Source: an uncultured Oscillospiraceae bacterium
Lineage (GTDB): Bacteria; Bacillota; Clostridia; Oscillospirales; Oscillospiraceae
Direction of reading: 5' to 3'
Length of the DNA stretch: 55,558 nt
NCBI GenBank assembly: GCA_910588975.1
Contig: CAJUSE010000011.1
Span: 1-55,558, forward strand
Part shown: one piece after another, positions 40,727-49,000 of the stretch
Layout of the letters: every line of letters starts with the position of its first letter
Position numbering within the stretch: the first letter of the stretch is position 1
Made by a program: the position numbers and the translations under genes
The notes under the pieces: generated by a model
Databases searched by the model: none
Told to the model about the DNA's origin: nothing
What the model saw: only the letters and a program-made list of their open reading frames with translations

Positions 40727-41678
40727 GATCCCCCGGCCACCCCTGGCCTTCCATATCAATCAGGGAGAAGAAACCATTGACCTCGGCGAGACTGCCGGGG
40801 CGCTCATGGCGACCACCAATATGCAGATGCAGACCTTTATCTCGCAGGCGGACGGATCAACAGAGGAGAAAGAAATTGCCGCCTTTGCCGCCAATCAGAG
40901 GGATGAGGTGCGGGATCTCTGCGGCGTAGCAGGAGCTTTGGGCGCTCAACCCGGCATGAAACAGCAGACATTTTTATGCCTGAACGACCAGGGCGGCGAC
41001 CGGATGGATGTGACGGTGGACAAAACAGCCACCCTCCGGGCCCAGATGAACGCCCATCAGCCCTTGGTCCTCTATGAGAATCACGGCATTGATGCCCGAT
41101 ACACCGGCCCCCATGAGGTATCTCCGACCATATCAGCAAGAGGTGGAACGGGCGGAAACAACCTCCCACTGGTGGCAGAACCTGCGGAGGATTCTCCAGT
41201 GCTGTGCATCACCGGCAATGCCATTGACCGCCAGCCGCTGAACGGCGGGAATGGTCTCGGCATTCAGGAAGGTGTAGCCTACACCCTCACGGCGACCGAT
41301 CATCATGCCATATTCAGCCGTCAGCGGATAGATCAGTTTGCAGAGGGTGATGTGGCTTCTACGGAGAGCGCCCGACAGCACAAGGATGCCACCGATCTTG
41401 TCTATCAGGCCACGGTGGGGGCCTTGACTTGCAGCGATGCCAAAGGCCCCAATCAGCAATATGTTGGACAGGACAAGCTGATCGTGGAAGCGCCCCAGCT
41501 CATCCGCCGCCTGACCCCTATGGAGTGTGAACGACTCCAGGGCTTCCCCGATGGGTGGACCTCTATCCCCGGAGCGACAGATGCCAAAAGGTATAAGGCT
41601 CTTGGCAATTCCGTAGCCATTCCCTGCGTTGAATTTGTTCTCTCCGGAATCGCCGCAGCCATCCGAAGCGGTCTCTAA
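40287..41678 (+). CDS. Overlapping-frame cytosine-5 methyltransferase C-terminal subunit (target recognition, motifs IX-X)
   Basis: This 463-residue reading frame starts inside the upstream methyltransferase gene, overlapping it by 440 nt in the +1 frame. The ATG has AAGGAG about 13 nt upstream. Residues 1-145 (MNYEGEQITLFGLDSWSGRT, then SSKKS, LTPRACLGILRRAKERGKELPP) resemble a protein segment I remember from Clostridia phages and ICEs. The middle is a variable, repeat-like target-recognition region (NHGIDARYTGPHEVSPTISA). The C-terminus holds motif IX LTPMECERLQGFPDGW and motif X YKALGNSVAIPCVEF. It is needed for a complete methyltransferase. Confidence 0.85.
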   Translation: MNYEGEQITLFGLDSWSGRTCPEPSPAAPKRGKISESSSKKSLELAFMAFMYLDLTPGHGDLLGLAYWEIRSPWLGDVLTLNTGVSPKDVRGSSLSQILEANVPSKYYLTPRACLGILRRAKERGKELPPQLEMALKIQAGIIPLAEIPRPPLAFHINQGEETIDLGETAGALMATTNMQMQTFISQADGSTEEKEIAAFAANQRDEVRDLCGVAGALGAQPGMKQQTFLCLNDQGGDRMDVTVDKTATLRAQMNAHQPLVLYENHGIDARYTGPHEVSPTISARGGTGGNNLPLVAEPAEDSPVLCITGNAIDRQPLNGGNGLGIQEGVAYTLTATDHHAIFSRQRIDQFAEGDVASTESARQHKDATDLVYQATVGALTCSDAKGPNQQYVGQDKLIVEAPQLIRRLTPMECERLQGFPDGWTSIPGATDAKRYKALGNSVAIPCVEFVLSGIAAAIRSGL

Positions 41679-41782
41679 CATAGTTGATTTTGCTTGCTTT
41701 TCCACCATCGTTTTCGTTGGTATTGGTGATAGCTTTGTGATGGGACTTTAGATATACTTGCTTGCGAAAGGAGGAAAGCAAT

Positions 41783-42106
41783 ATGGATGAACGGATCAAA
41801 AATCTCTGTGCCCCGATTCCTGAGTCCCTCCACGAAAAAGTGCGGCAGAAGCAGGGAGAGTCGGGCAAAAACCTTGGCGAGTACATGACATGGCTCATCA
41901 CGGAATTTTACAAGCAGGAAGGAGTGGTAATGATGAAAGGCGACCAGCGCACCGTAGCGTTCCAAGTGGATGCGGAACTCTTCGAGAAGTTCAAGGAGTT
42001 CCTCAAGTCTAAGGGCATCAAGCAAAACGCCTTCTTCGTGGATTGTATCCTGAAGGCTCTGGATGAAGTTGCTGGAGCGGAAGCCCCGCAGAGTGAGGGG
42101 GTGTGA
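41783..42106 (+). CDS. Tandem ribbon-helix-helix-like small DNA-binding protein
   Basis: This 107-residue protein appears to hold two consecutive short beta-helix-helix units. One is ERIKNLCAPIPESLHEKVRQ to YMTWLITEFYKQ, the other RTVAFQVDAELFEKFKEFL to FFVDCILKALDE. This is the pattern of ribbon-helix-helix (CopG/Arc) proteins, here as a single-chain pseudo-dimer. It may regulate the transfer operon or take part in the relaxosome. ATG at 41783 follows AAAGGAGG. The 104 bp before it hold no gene. Confidence 0.65.
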   Translation: MDERIKNLCAPIPESLHEKVRQKQGESGKNLGEYMTWLITEFYKQEGVVMMKGDQRTVAFQVDAELFEKFKEFLKSKGIKQNAFFVDCILKALDEVAGAEAPQSEGV

Positions 42107-42108
42107 CT

Positions 42109-42384
42109 ATGGAAGAAAATATCCAGATTTCCTTTGACTCGACCGATCTTGCCGGCATGATCAAAATCATGGATGAGCATGGGGGCAGTGAATATCCGTT
42201 CAGGGGAAAGAATCAGGACCAGGAGGATATCACCATCTCTGTGTTCAAAGATAAGATCGTTACGATCACCTATCAATCCAACGGCTGGACCAGGAAGAAT
42301 GTGTACTATCGAGACGGAGTGAGTGAGGAACTCTTTCCAGGGAGATGGGATGACCAGGGGATGTCCGAACCTCAATTCGGCTAA
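42109..42384 (+). CDS. Small ICE protein of unknown function
   Basis: This 91-residue acidic protein has alternating beta-type segments (IQISFDSTDLAGMIKIMDEHG and DITISVFKDKIVTITYQ). ATG at 42109 with GAGGGGG upstream; an in-frame GTG at 42103 overlaps the preceding stop. It is translated with the ribbon-helix-helix gene. No family recognised. Confidence 0.55.
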   Translation: MEENIQISFDSTDLAGMIKIMDEHGGSEYPFRGKNQDQEDITISVFKDKIVTITYQSNGWTRKNVYYRDGVSEELFPGRWDDQGMSEPQFG

Positions 42385-42405
42385 CCCAAGATTCCGATGT
42401 GCTAT

Positions 42406-42444
42406 GCTGGGGCTCACAGCAGTGTGGGACCCAGCTTGCTTTTT
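42406..42444 (+). terminator. Terminator/attenuator-like hairpin in the transfer operon
   Basis: GCTGGG-CTCACA pairs with TGTGGG-CCCAGC (single-base bulges) around GCAG, followed by TTGCTTTTT. It lies 40 nt before the PrgI-like gene, so it may reduce expression of downstream transfer genes. Confidence 0.7.
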
Positions 42445-42484
42445 GAAATGATTGCGAAACCAGAATGGAGGGAGATGTGTTACC

Positions 42485-42748
42485 GTGTTTATCTACCCCA
42501 GCAATCTGAAAGCCAAACCGAAGATGTGGCTATGGGAACTGCGCTCCCTCGCCATTATCGGCATTGGACTCATCCTGTCTGTTTTTTCGCTGGCCAATGG
42601 TCTGAGCGGTCTACCGCTTATCCTGACCTTCCTCTACGGCTTTTTGTCCATCAAGGTGGACGATACCAGTGTCCTTGACTTTCTGCGGTTCGCCGCAGAT
42701 TTCCTCATCTTGAAACAGCAATACTACGAATGGAGGCAAGAGCAGTGA
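42485..42748 (+). CDS. PrgI/VirB3-like conjugation protein
   Basis: This 87-residue protein has a short cytoplasmic start (FIYPSNLKAKPKMWLWELRS), two adjacent transmembrane helices (LAIIGIGLILSVFSLANG and LPLILTFLYGFLSIKV) and a C-terminal basic-aromatic tail. That is the layout of PrgI/VirB3 proteins, which sit next to VirB4 in type IV secretion. GTG at 42485 with GGAGGG 12 nt upstream. It overlaps the next gene by 4 nt. Confidence 0.72.
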   Translation: MFIYPSNLKAKPKMWLWELRSLAIIGIGLILSVFSLANGLSGLPLILTFLYGFLSIKVDDTSVLDFLRFAADFLILKQQYYEWRQEQ

Positions 42749-43350
42749 CTCAAAAACAGAAGAAAGAAATGCGCCAGCGGGCCTCCACACGGCAGCTCAT
42801 GGGCATTAAGGAACTCACCGATCATGGGGTCAAAACCCTGAACGGTGAGTTTGTTGTTTATCTCATCCGCCCGGATAACCTCTCCGTCATGCCGGAGGAG
42901 GCTGTTCGGAACAGAGTCCTTTCTCTCACCAATCTTCTCAGAGCCTCCCAGGAACTTTACATGGTAGCCCTGGATTCCAGAGAGTCCTTCCAGCACAACA
43001 GGGATTGGTATCAGGAGAGGATCGAACAGGAACAGCTCCCGGCTGTGCGGGAACTACTTCGGAAGGACAGCGCCCATTTGGATAAGATCCAGACAGGCAC
43101 AGCCTCCTCCAGAGAGTTTGCCTTGCTCATAAAGGCGGATAGTAAACTGCCCCTGGACCAGCCTCAGCTCGTTCAGATCGAAAAGCGCATCCACGGCTGT
43201 GGATTCTCTGTCCGGCTGGCCCAGAGCCAGGACATCAAAAGAGTTCTCGCTGTGTACTACCAGCAGGACGCCTTTACTGATGACTTCAAAAATTATGACG
43301 GAGAAGGGACGGTGAAAGAGTGTGAAGCAGCAGAGGAAGAAAACCGATAA
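42745..43350 (+). CDS. Conjugation protein preceding VirB4, unknown function
   Basis: This 201-residue soluble protein contains a VVYLIRPDNLSVMPEEAVRNR segment and FALLIKADSKLPLDQPQLVQIEKRI, resembling the N-terminal module of VirB4/TraC ATPases. It may be a split-off N-terminal domain of the VirB4-like protein that follows, which it overlaps by 29 nt. GTG at 42745 with GGAGG 8 nt upstream. Good family assignment is not possible. Confidence 0.6.
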   Translation: MTQKQKKEMRQRASTRQLMGIKELTDHGVKTLNGEFVVYLIRPDNLSVMPEEAVRNRVLSLTNLLRASQELYMVALDSRESFQHNRDWYQERIEQEQLPAVRELLRKDSAHLDKIQTGTASSREFALLIKADSKLPLDQPQLVQIEKRIHGCGFSVRLAQSQDIKRVLAVYYQQDAFTDDFKNYDGEGTVKECEAAEEENR

Positions 43351-45175
43351 GAAAGCCCCACCCAAGAAAAAGAGCGTTGCCCAGCCAGAGTGGAGACCCA
43401 AGGACTTTCTGGACATGGTCGCTCCCACGGCGGTCAAATTCAACACCGACCACTACATCCTGGGCAGCACCTATCGCTGCGCCATGGCGGTCAAAAGCTA
43501 CCCGTCCAAGACGGATGACCTGGCGATTCTCCGCCATCTGGGAGAGCGGAGCGGGGTCACCCTCCGCATCTATACACGAAAGGTAACTCCTGCCGAAGAA
43601 AATGCCATCCTTCATAACGCCAGCAATCGCAGCCGGATGGAACGAAGCAATACCGATAACCTCAAGCAGAGCGTCACCGCCGAGGCCAACCTTCAGGATG
43701 TGGTCACCCTCATTACCACTATGCAGAGGAATCAGGAGCCCTTGATTCACTGCTCCGTATTTCTGGAGCTATGCGCCAAGGACATGGAGGCCCTCAAGTC
43801 CCTCAAGGACGAGGTAACTGCCGAACTGACCCGCTCTAAGCTGGGGGCAGATGCCCTGCTCCTTCGTCAGCAGGAGGGTTTCTTTTCCGTCAATCCCTTT
43901 GGGAGCAACCAATTTGGAACACAGTTTGAGCGTGTCCTCCCGGCCTCCTCTGTGGGCAATCTGTTCCCTTTCAATTACTCCGGCAAAACAGATACGACCG
44001 GCTTTTATATCGGCAGGGATAAGTATGGCAGCAACATCATTGTGGATCTGGAGCGCAGGGCTGAAGACAAGACCACCGGCAGTGTTCTCATTTTGGGCAA
44101 CTCTGGCCAAGGCAAGAGCTATCTGCTCAAATTACTTCTGTGCAACATCTTGGAGAGTGGTAAGAATATCATCTGCCTTGATCCAGAGCATGAACTGGTA
44201 GAGCTGTGCGAAAGCCTGGGCGGATGTTTTATCGATCTCATGGATGGGCGGTACAAGATCAACCCTCTGGAGCCGAAGCTGTGGAGCGAGGATGCCGAAG
44301 ATGACGATACTGCCCCGGCCGCCTTTCGTCAGAGAACGGTCCTCTCCCAGCACATCTCCTTCCTCAAGGACTTCTTCCGCAGTTACAAAGCCTTTGAGGA
44401 CAGGCACATCGATACCATTGAGATTATGCTGGAGAGGCTTTATGATCACTTCGATATCACAGATGATACGGACTTCTCCGGGCTGAACTCGGATGAGTAT
44501 CCCATTCTCTCCGACCTTTACACCATCATAGAGAACGCCTATGAGAACTACGACAGAGAGGAAAAGCCCCTCTATACGAAGGAGTTGCTGCAGGAGATCC
44601 TGCTTGGGCTCCATTCCATGTGCAGAGGTGCTGAGAGCCGCTTCTTCAATGGACACACCAATGTCACCTCGGACCGCTTTCTTGTGTTCGGTGTGAAGGG
44701 GCTCCTTCAGTCCGGAGGGAACGTGAAGGATGCCATGTTGTTCAACACGCTGTCCTATCTAAGTCACCGTCTGCTGACCCAAGGCAACACCGTGGCTACG
44801 CTGGATGAGCTTCATGTGTGGCTGTCCAATAAGATCGCCATCGAGTACATCAGGAACATCTTGAAACGAGCCCGAAAGAAAGAGTCCTCCATGATCCTGG
44901 CAAGCCAGAATCTGGAGGACTTTATGCTGCCCGGCGTGGCGGAGTTCACGAAACCCCTCTTTGCGATTCCTACCCACCAGTTTTTGTTCAACGCCGGAGC
45001 CATCGACAAAAGGCTCTACATGGACTCCCTACAGTTGGAGACATCCGAGTATGAACTCATCCGCCAGGCCGTGAAGGGGCTCTGCCTCTATAAATGCGGC
45101 AACGAAAGGTATCTACTTGAGGTCCATGCCCCGGACTACAAAGCCTCCCTGTTCGGGGACGCTGGCGGGAAGTGA
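43322..45175 (+). CDS. VirB4/TraE-like conjugation ATPase
   Basis: This 617-residue type IV secretion ATPase energises the mating channel. It has an N-terminal VirB4-type domain (about 1-240). The P-loop domain carries Walker A GNSGQGKSY at about residues 259-267 and a Walker B-like segment (VATLDELHVWLSN) near residue 490, followed by the RNILKRARKKESSMILASQNLEDF motif region. GTG at 43322. Slightly shorter than usual VirB4, consistent with part of the N-terminal domain being in the upstream gene. Confidence 0.9.
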   Translation: MKQQRKKTDKKAPPKKKSVAQPEWRPKDFLDMVAPTAVKFNTDHYILGSTYRCAMAVKSYPSKTDDLAILRHLGERSGVTLRIYTRKVTPAEENAILHNASNRSRMERSNTDNLKQSVTAEANLQDVVTLITTMQRNQEPLIHCSVFLELCAKDMEALKSLKDEVTAELTRSKLGADALLLRQQEGFFSVNPFGSNQFGTQFERVLPASSVGNLFPFNYSGKTDTTGFYIGRDKYGSNIIVDLERRAEDKTTGSVLILGNSGQGKSYLLKLLLCNILESGKNIICLDPEHELVELCESLGGCFIDLMDGRYKINPLEPKLWSEDAEDDDTAPAAFRQRTVLSQHISFLKDFFRSYKAFEDRHIDTIEIMLERLYDHFDITDDTDFSGLNSDEYPILSDLYTIIENAYENYDREEKPLYTKELLQEILLGLHSMCRGAESRFFNGHTNVTSDRFLVFGVKGLLQSGGNVKDAMLFNTLSYLSHRLLTQGNTVATLDELHVWLSNKIAIEYIRNILKRARKKESSMILASQNLEDFMLPGVAEFTKPLFAIPTHQFLFNAGAIDKRLYMDSLQLETSEYELIRQAVKGLCLYKCGNERYLLEVHAPDYKASLFGDAGGK

Positions 45176-45185
45176 GGGATAGTCA

Positions 45186-46226
45186 ATGGATCTGCGGGAG
45201 CAAAATTTTGGCGTCGAGGTGGAGATGACGGGATTGACACGGTCCGCTGCATCCCAGGTGGCCGCTGAATACTTTCACCACCGAGCCTCCCATGTGGGCG
45301 GAGTCTATGATGCCTACGCAGTTGAGGATAACGAAGGCCGTGAGTGGAAATTTGTGAGTGACGGCAGTCTCAACTGTCAGAAGAAAGAATCTGGCCGACT
45401 TGTTTCGGCCAGCAGGCTGTATAGCGTAGAAATGGTCACGCCGATTTGTACCTATCGGGATATTGAAACGATCCAGGAATTGCTCCGTAAGCTCAGACAA
45501 AATGGGGCGTTCGTAAACAGCTCCTGCGGTGTTCATATCCATGTGAACGCTGCACCCTTCACTGCCCCTAAATTGAGAAACCTGGTCAACATTGTAGCCT
45601 CCAAGGAAGACATGATCTATAAGGCACTGCAAGTGAGCCAAAGCAGAGAAGTGAACTACTGCAAAAGGATAGAACCCAGTTTTCTGGAGGAGATCAACCG
45701 TAGAAAGCCCAAGACCATGGAGGAGCTGAAATCGATTTGGTATCATGGTGGGGACGGAAGTCATGAGCATTACCACAGCAGCCGTTATCACTGCCTGAAT
45801 CTCCACAGTGTGTTTCAAAAGGGCACCATTGAGTTTCGAGCTTTCAACGGTGAGATCCATGCAGGAAAAATCAAGGCATATATCCAATTCTGTCTTGCAA
45901 TCACGGCCCAGGCTTACAATCAGCAGTACGCAAAACCGGATCGGACCATCACCACCAACGACAAATACAGTTTCCGTGTCTGGCTGCTCCGACTTGGCCT
46001 CATAGGAGATGAGTTCAAAACCGCCCGCCTCCACCTACTCAATCATTTGGAGGGGAATATCGCATGGCGTGACCCAGCTCAGGCACAGCGGCAGCAGGAA
46101 AGGCTTCGGCAGCAACAGGAAGAAGCTCGGCACATTGAAGAACAACGCCAGCAGGAGCAACAGGCAAGGACGAGGCAGGAACACAGTCAAGAGATACAGG
46201 GATTCTCTGGCCTGTCAATGATTTAG
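45186..46226 (+). CDS. Amidoligase-family protein
   Basis: This 346-residue protein matches the amidoligase family (carboxylate-amine ligases related to glutamine synthetase fold). Visible signatures are FGVEVEMTG (residues 7-15), WKFVSDGSLN, VEMVTPICTYRDI, the CGVHIHVNA metal/nucleotide motif near residue 118, and GTIEFRAFNGEIHAGKI near residue 220. It ends in a Gln/Arg-rich tail. The family makes amide or isopeptide bonds between amines and carboxylates. The gamma-glutamylcyclotransferase gene starts 11 nt after its stop. The target on this element is unknown; a transfer protein, peptidoglycan or a small peptide is possible. Confidence 0.85.
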   Translation: MDLREQNFGVEVEMTGLTRSAASQVAAEYFHHRASHVGGVYDAYAVEDNEGREWKFVSDGSLNCQKKESGRLVSASRLYSVEMVTPICTYRDIETIQELLRKLRQNGAFVNSSCGVHIHVNAAPFTAPKLRNLVNIVASKEDMIYKALQVSQSREVNYCKRIEPSFLEEINRRKPKTMEELKSIWYHGGDGSHEHYHSSRYHCLNLHSVFQKGTIEFRAFNGEIHAGKIKAYIQFCLAITAQAYNQQYAKPDRTITTNDKYSFRVWLLRLGLIGDEFKTARLHLLNHLEGNIAWRDPAQAQRQQERLRQQQEEARHIEEQRQQEQQARTRQEHSQEIQGFSGLSMI

Positions 46227-46237
46227 GAGGATACAAT

Positions 46238-46720
46238 ATGCGTGATTCAATTTACGCCGCCTACGGCAGCAATCTCAACTTTTCTCAGATGGCTATGCGC
46301 TGTCCTGATGCGAAGGTACTTACAAAGGCACGACTGGATGGCTATGAGCTGGTGTTCCGTGGAAACCCTCACGGTGCTGTTGCAACCATTGAGCCCAGAG
46401 AGGGTTCCAGTGTTCCCATCCTGCTTTGGACGATCAGCAAAAAGGATGAACAGGCCTTGGATCGCTATGAGGGATACCCCAGCTTTTATGGAAAGCAAAG
46501 CATGACCTTTCAAGCGGAGGAACAGGATGTCTCCGCCATGGTGTATGTAATGACACCCGGCCATCCCGCAGGGGTGCCTTCCAGATTTTACTTGAGCACC
46601 ATCATGGAAGGCTACCAGGACTGTGGCTTCGATCCCGCCCCCTTGAAGCTGGCCATGAGGCGGAGCCATGAGTTAATGGAGCAGGAAGCAACGTATGGCC
46701 ATCAATTTACGCTCTACTAA
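46238..46720 (+). CDS. Gamma-glutamylcyclotransferase (AIG2-like) family protein
   Basis: This 160-residue protein has the GGCT fold signature YAAYGSNLN at residues 6-14 and the segment ALDRYEGYPSFYGK near residue 75, where the catalytic Glu lies. The family cleaves gamma-glutamyl amide bonds with release of 5-oxoproline. Together with the amidoligase gene directly upstream it forms a make-and-break pair predicted for other amidoligase operons. ATG at 46238 follows AGGAGG. Confidence 0.88.
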   Translation: MRDSIYAAYGSNLNFSQMAMRCPDAKVLTKARLDGYELVFRGNPHGAVATIEPREGSSVPILLWTISKKDEQALDRYEGYPSFYGKQSMTFQAEEQDVSAMVYVMTPGHPAGVPSRFYLSTIMEGYQDCGFDPAPLKLAMRRSHELMEQEATYGHQFTLY

Positions 46721-46764
46721 GTAGGACCAACATAAGCCGACAACAAGAGCAAGGAGGTGTAACA

Positions 46765-47946
46765 ATGCCCACTACCGCACTCAACTTTATCAGGGCTGGG
46801 ATTGCTGCCCTCAACGATCCCAAGGGGCGGAAAGTCATTGGGAGTATCCTAATAACGATCCTCACTCCTGCCATTCTGCTCGTGGCCCTTCTGTGTTGCC
46901 TCGGGTCAGGAACGGCACAGCACAATCAAGCCATGGTGGGTGCCCTTTTCTATGGCGGCTCCCTATCTCCTGGGGCTCCCCCAGAAGTTCAGGAGGAGTT
47001 TGACCGCATAAGCGGGTTCTTCGCCCAAATCGATTCACAGGTCGCCGCACTCAATCAGAATGTGGAGGATAGCGGGATCGACCCCACTCAGGTCAAGGCT
47101 GCCTACTACGCTATGTGCTTGAAGGGAAACACAGTGACTGCCAATGAAGTCACTCGTTGCTTCTACACCTTGGAGACCCGCACCAGGTCTATCACCACCT
47201 TGGATGAGGAGGGCAATGAGGTCGAAACGGAAGAAGAGTACACCGTGGTCGTTCCGAAGTCGCTCGATGCTTCCTGCTCCAGCCTTGCCGCATACCTGGG
47301 CCGTGAAGTCACCGCCGATGATCTTGGGAACATTCAAGCGATCTATTATCAGGTCTCAGGCCGAAGCGGTGAAGCCTACGATGGCGACTTCCTCCGGGGG
47401 AGTGGATACAGTACTGCCATAGATATATCTGGCTTCACAGATCCCGCCACAAAGAACGCTCATGACCTTGCTGCATACGCCGTGCAAGCATGGGAGTCCG
47501 GCTGGGGATATGTGTGGGGGACCTTTGGAAATGTGCTGACCGATTCTCTGTTGGAATACAAAGTGGAACAGTATCCGGACGGAGTCGGTAACCATGAGGA
47601 TTTCATCCGAACCCATTGGCTGGGAGGGCGCACTGCGGATTGCATCGGATTGATAAAAGGATACGGCTGGCTTGATACTGATACGCTCACCATCAAGTAT
47701 GGTACAAACGGGATGCCCGATATAGGCGCCAACTCTATGTACCACAACGCCACGGTAACTGGGACCATCGACACGATGCCGGAAACTCCCGGTCTCGCCG
47801 TCTGGATGGAAGGTCATATTGGAGTCTATATCGGAGGCGGTGAAGTGATTGAGGCCAGCAGCACACGCAGAGGTGTGGTCAAAACAAAACTGGCCGGTCG
47901 TGGATGGACTGCATGGTTAGAGGTGCCGTACATCAGTTATGACTAA
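46765..47946 (+). CDS. Conjugation-associated NlpC/P60-like cell-wall endopeptidase
   Basis: This 393-residue protein has an N-terminal transmembrane helix (residues 25-48) that anchors it with the rest outside. A middle region of unknown fold precedes a C-terminal NlpC/P60-like domain with Cys in RTADCIGLIKGYGW (about residue 293) and His in EGHIGVYIGGGEVIEAS (about 350). Such enzymes open the peptidoglycan for the mating channel. ATG at 46765 follows AAGGAGG. It lies late in the transfer operon, as in other Gram-positive systems. Confidence 0.85.
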   Translation: MPTTALNFIRAGIAALNDPKGRKVIGSILITILTPAILLVALLCCLGSGTAQHNQAMVGALFYGGSLSPGAPPEVQEEFDRISGFFAQIDSQVAALNQNVEDSGIDPTQVKAAYYAMCLKGNTVTANEVTRCFYTLETRTRSITTLDEEGNEVETEEEYTVVVPKSLDASCSSLAAYLGREVTADDLGNIQAIYYQVSGRSGEAYDGDFLRGSGYSTAIDISGFTDPATKNAHDLAAYAVQAWESGWGYVWGTFGNVLTDSLLEYKVEQYPDGVGNHEDFIRTHWLGGRTADCIGLIKGYGWLDTDTLTIKYGTNGMPDIGANSMYHNATVTGTIDTMPETPGLAVWMEGHIGVYIGGGEVIEASSTRRGVVKTKLAGRGWTAWLEVPYISYD

Positions 47947-47963
47947 GGAAGGAGCATCAGGCT

Positions 47964-48260
47964 ATGAGCAACAAGGTTGAAATCAAAATCATGTTTGAAG
48001 CGGAGAAGCTGGATGCCCTGGAGGTGTTCTTGGGTGAGAGCAACTCCAGTGTCCAGAAAAAGCTGGCGGAAGACCTCCAGCATCTCTATGAGAAAACAGT
48101 TCCCGAACCTGTGCGGAAGTTTGTTGATGCAAAGGCCGGCACGAAACCCCGGCGGTCATCTTCCTCTGGAAGTTCACAGGCCAGGGCAAAGATTCCATCT
48201 ACTACCCAGAAGGAGCCTGATGAGCGTGGTCAATCGGGAGGCCAACCTGCCACTGAATGA
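47964..48260 (+). CDS. Small ICE protein (DUF6103-like)
   Basis: This 98-residue protein has an alpha-helical N-terminal half (VEIKIMFEAEKLDALEVFLG, LAEDLQHLYEKTVPEPVRKFV) resembling small DUF6103-type proteins next to the relaxase genes of Clostridia ICEs. The tail is disordered, rich in Ser, Gln and basic residues. ATG at 47964 follows AAGGAAGGAG. It is the last gene before the terminator and the oriT region. Confidence 0.65.
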   Translation: MSNKVEIKIMFEAEKLDALEVFLGESNSSVQKKLAEDLQHLYEKTVPEPVRKFVDAKAGTKPRRSSSSGSSQARAKIPSTTQKEPDERGQSGGQPATE

Positions 48261-48293
48261 GCGTGGCAGGATCAACTCATAACAACCCCGCTG

Positions 48294-48326
48294 TGGCCGC
48301 ACAGGAAGCCCTGTACGGCCATTTTT
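48294..48326 (+). terminator. Terminator of the transfer operon
   Basis: TGGCCGCACAGG pairs with CCTGTACGGCCA (one mismatch) around AAGC, followed by TTTTT. Confidence 0.88.
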
Positions 48327-48592
48327 CTGCCCAAGTAGGGCAACCTACCCCAGAGGGCAGGTTATCCCCCGTTTCGGGCAGTTTGGGGAGGGTCGAAAAG
48401 CAAGCTGGAGAAAGGGAGTGGGTCGCAAGCGCCCCCTCCCGCTCACAACCGCCCGCAGTGCGGACGGTTTCGAGGTCGTTGGAGTGCGTCATGGCAGACC
48501 TTTTCCGCCGATAATTGTGTCAGCTATGGCGAAAACGACCAAATATCAAGGGTTTTAAGTGTGTCGTGCCATGATTTGAAGGAGGTTGGAGC
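48327..48592 (+). other. Non-coding region, probable oriT
   Basis: The 266 bp between the operon terminator and the relaxosome/relaxase genes hold no convincing gene. They hold several inverted repeats: GTAGG-GCAA-CCTAC near 48334, and AACCG-C-CCGC/GCGG-A-CGGTT near 48447-48470. An unpaired AT-rich stretch with AAAACGACCAAATATC lies near 48530. Position just upstream of a ribbon-helix-helix-type protein and the relaxase is typical for an origin of transfer. The nick site cannot be read. Confidence 0.5.
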
Positions 48593-48994
48593 ATGAGTGA
48601 CAAAAAGCGGTTTGCCCTATGGGTAGGGACAGACACACTGGATCTGGTGAAGCTCAACTACAAGGGCGACAACTGCAAAACACAGAGCGAGTATATCGAG
48701 AAGGCTATCCATTTCTACACCAGCTACATTAACGCCACCCACGCCGAAGCGTACCTCCCTCGCATCCTGGCAGATGTGCTGGAGGGAAAGCTCACCGTAC
48801 TCGGAGATCGAATTGGAGCGTTGCTTTTCAAGCTGTCAGTGGAACAGGCCATCGCTGACAACATCCTCTCCTACTACACCGACATGAACATGGGAACGCT
48901 CAAGGAACTTCGTGCGAAGTGTGCCCAAGATGTGATGCGGACCAACGGCAAGATCAGTTTTGAGGATGCGTTGAAGTTCCAGAAGGATCTGTGA
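48593..48994 (+). CDS. Relaxosome accessory protein (MobC/ribbon-helix-helix-like)
   Basis: This 133-residue protein has an N-terminal beta-strand and helix-helix pattern (RFALWVGTDTLDLVKL, TQSEYIEKAIHFYTSY) typical of ribbon-helix-helix relaxosome proteins; the rest is helical. It directly precedes the relaxase and follows the presumed oriT, so it probably binds oriT and guides the relaxase. ATG at 48593 follows AAGGAGG. Confidence 0.75.
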   Translation: MSDKKRFALWVGTDTLDLVKLNYKGDNCKTQSEYIEKAIHFYTSYINATHAEAYLPRILADVLEGKLTVLGDRIGALLFKLSVEQAIADNILSYYTDMNMGTLKELRAKCAQDVMRTNGKISFEDALKFQKDL

Positions 48995-49000
48995 TAGTAC

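Noticed and set aside
39956..41678. Methyltransferase split as a simple sequencing error
   Set aside because: A single indel would not explain why the second frame is open for 440 nt upstream with its own start and a sensible N-terminal domain; kept as an alternative in the finding.
48257..48514. Possible 85-codon gene in the oriT region
   Set aside because: No ribosome binding site, runs through the terminator hairpin and inverted repeats, translation without family resemblance.
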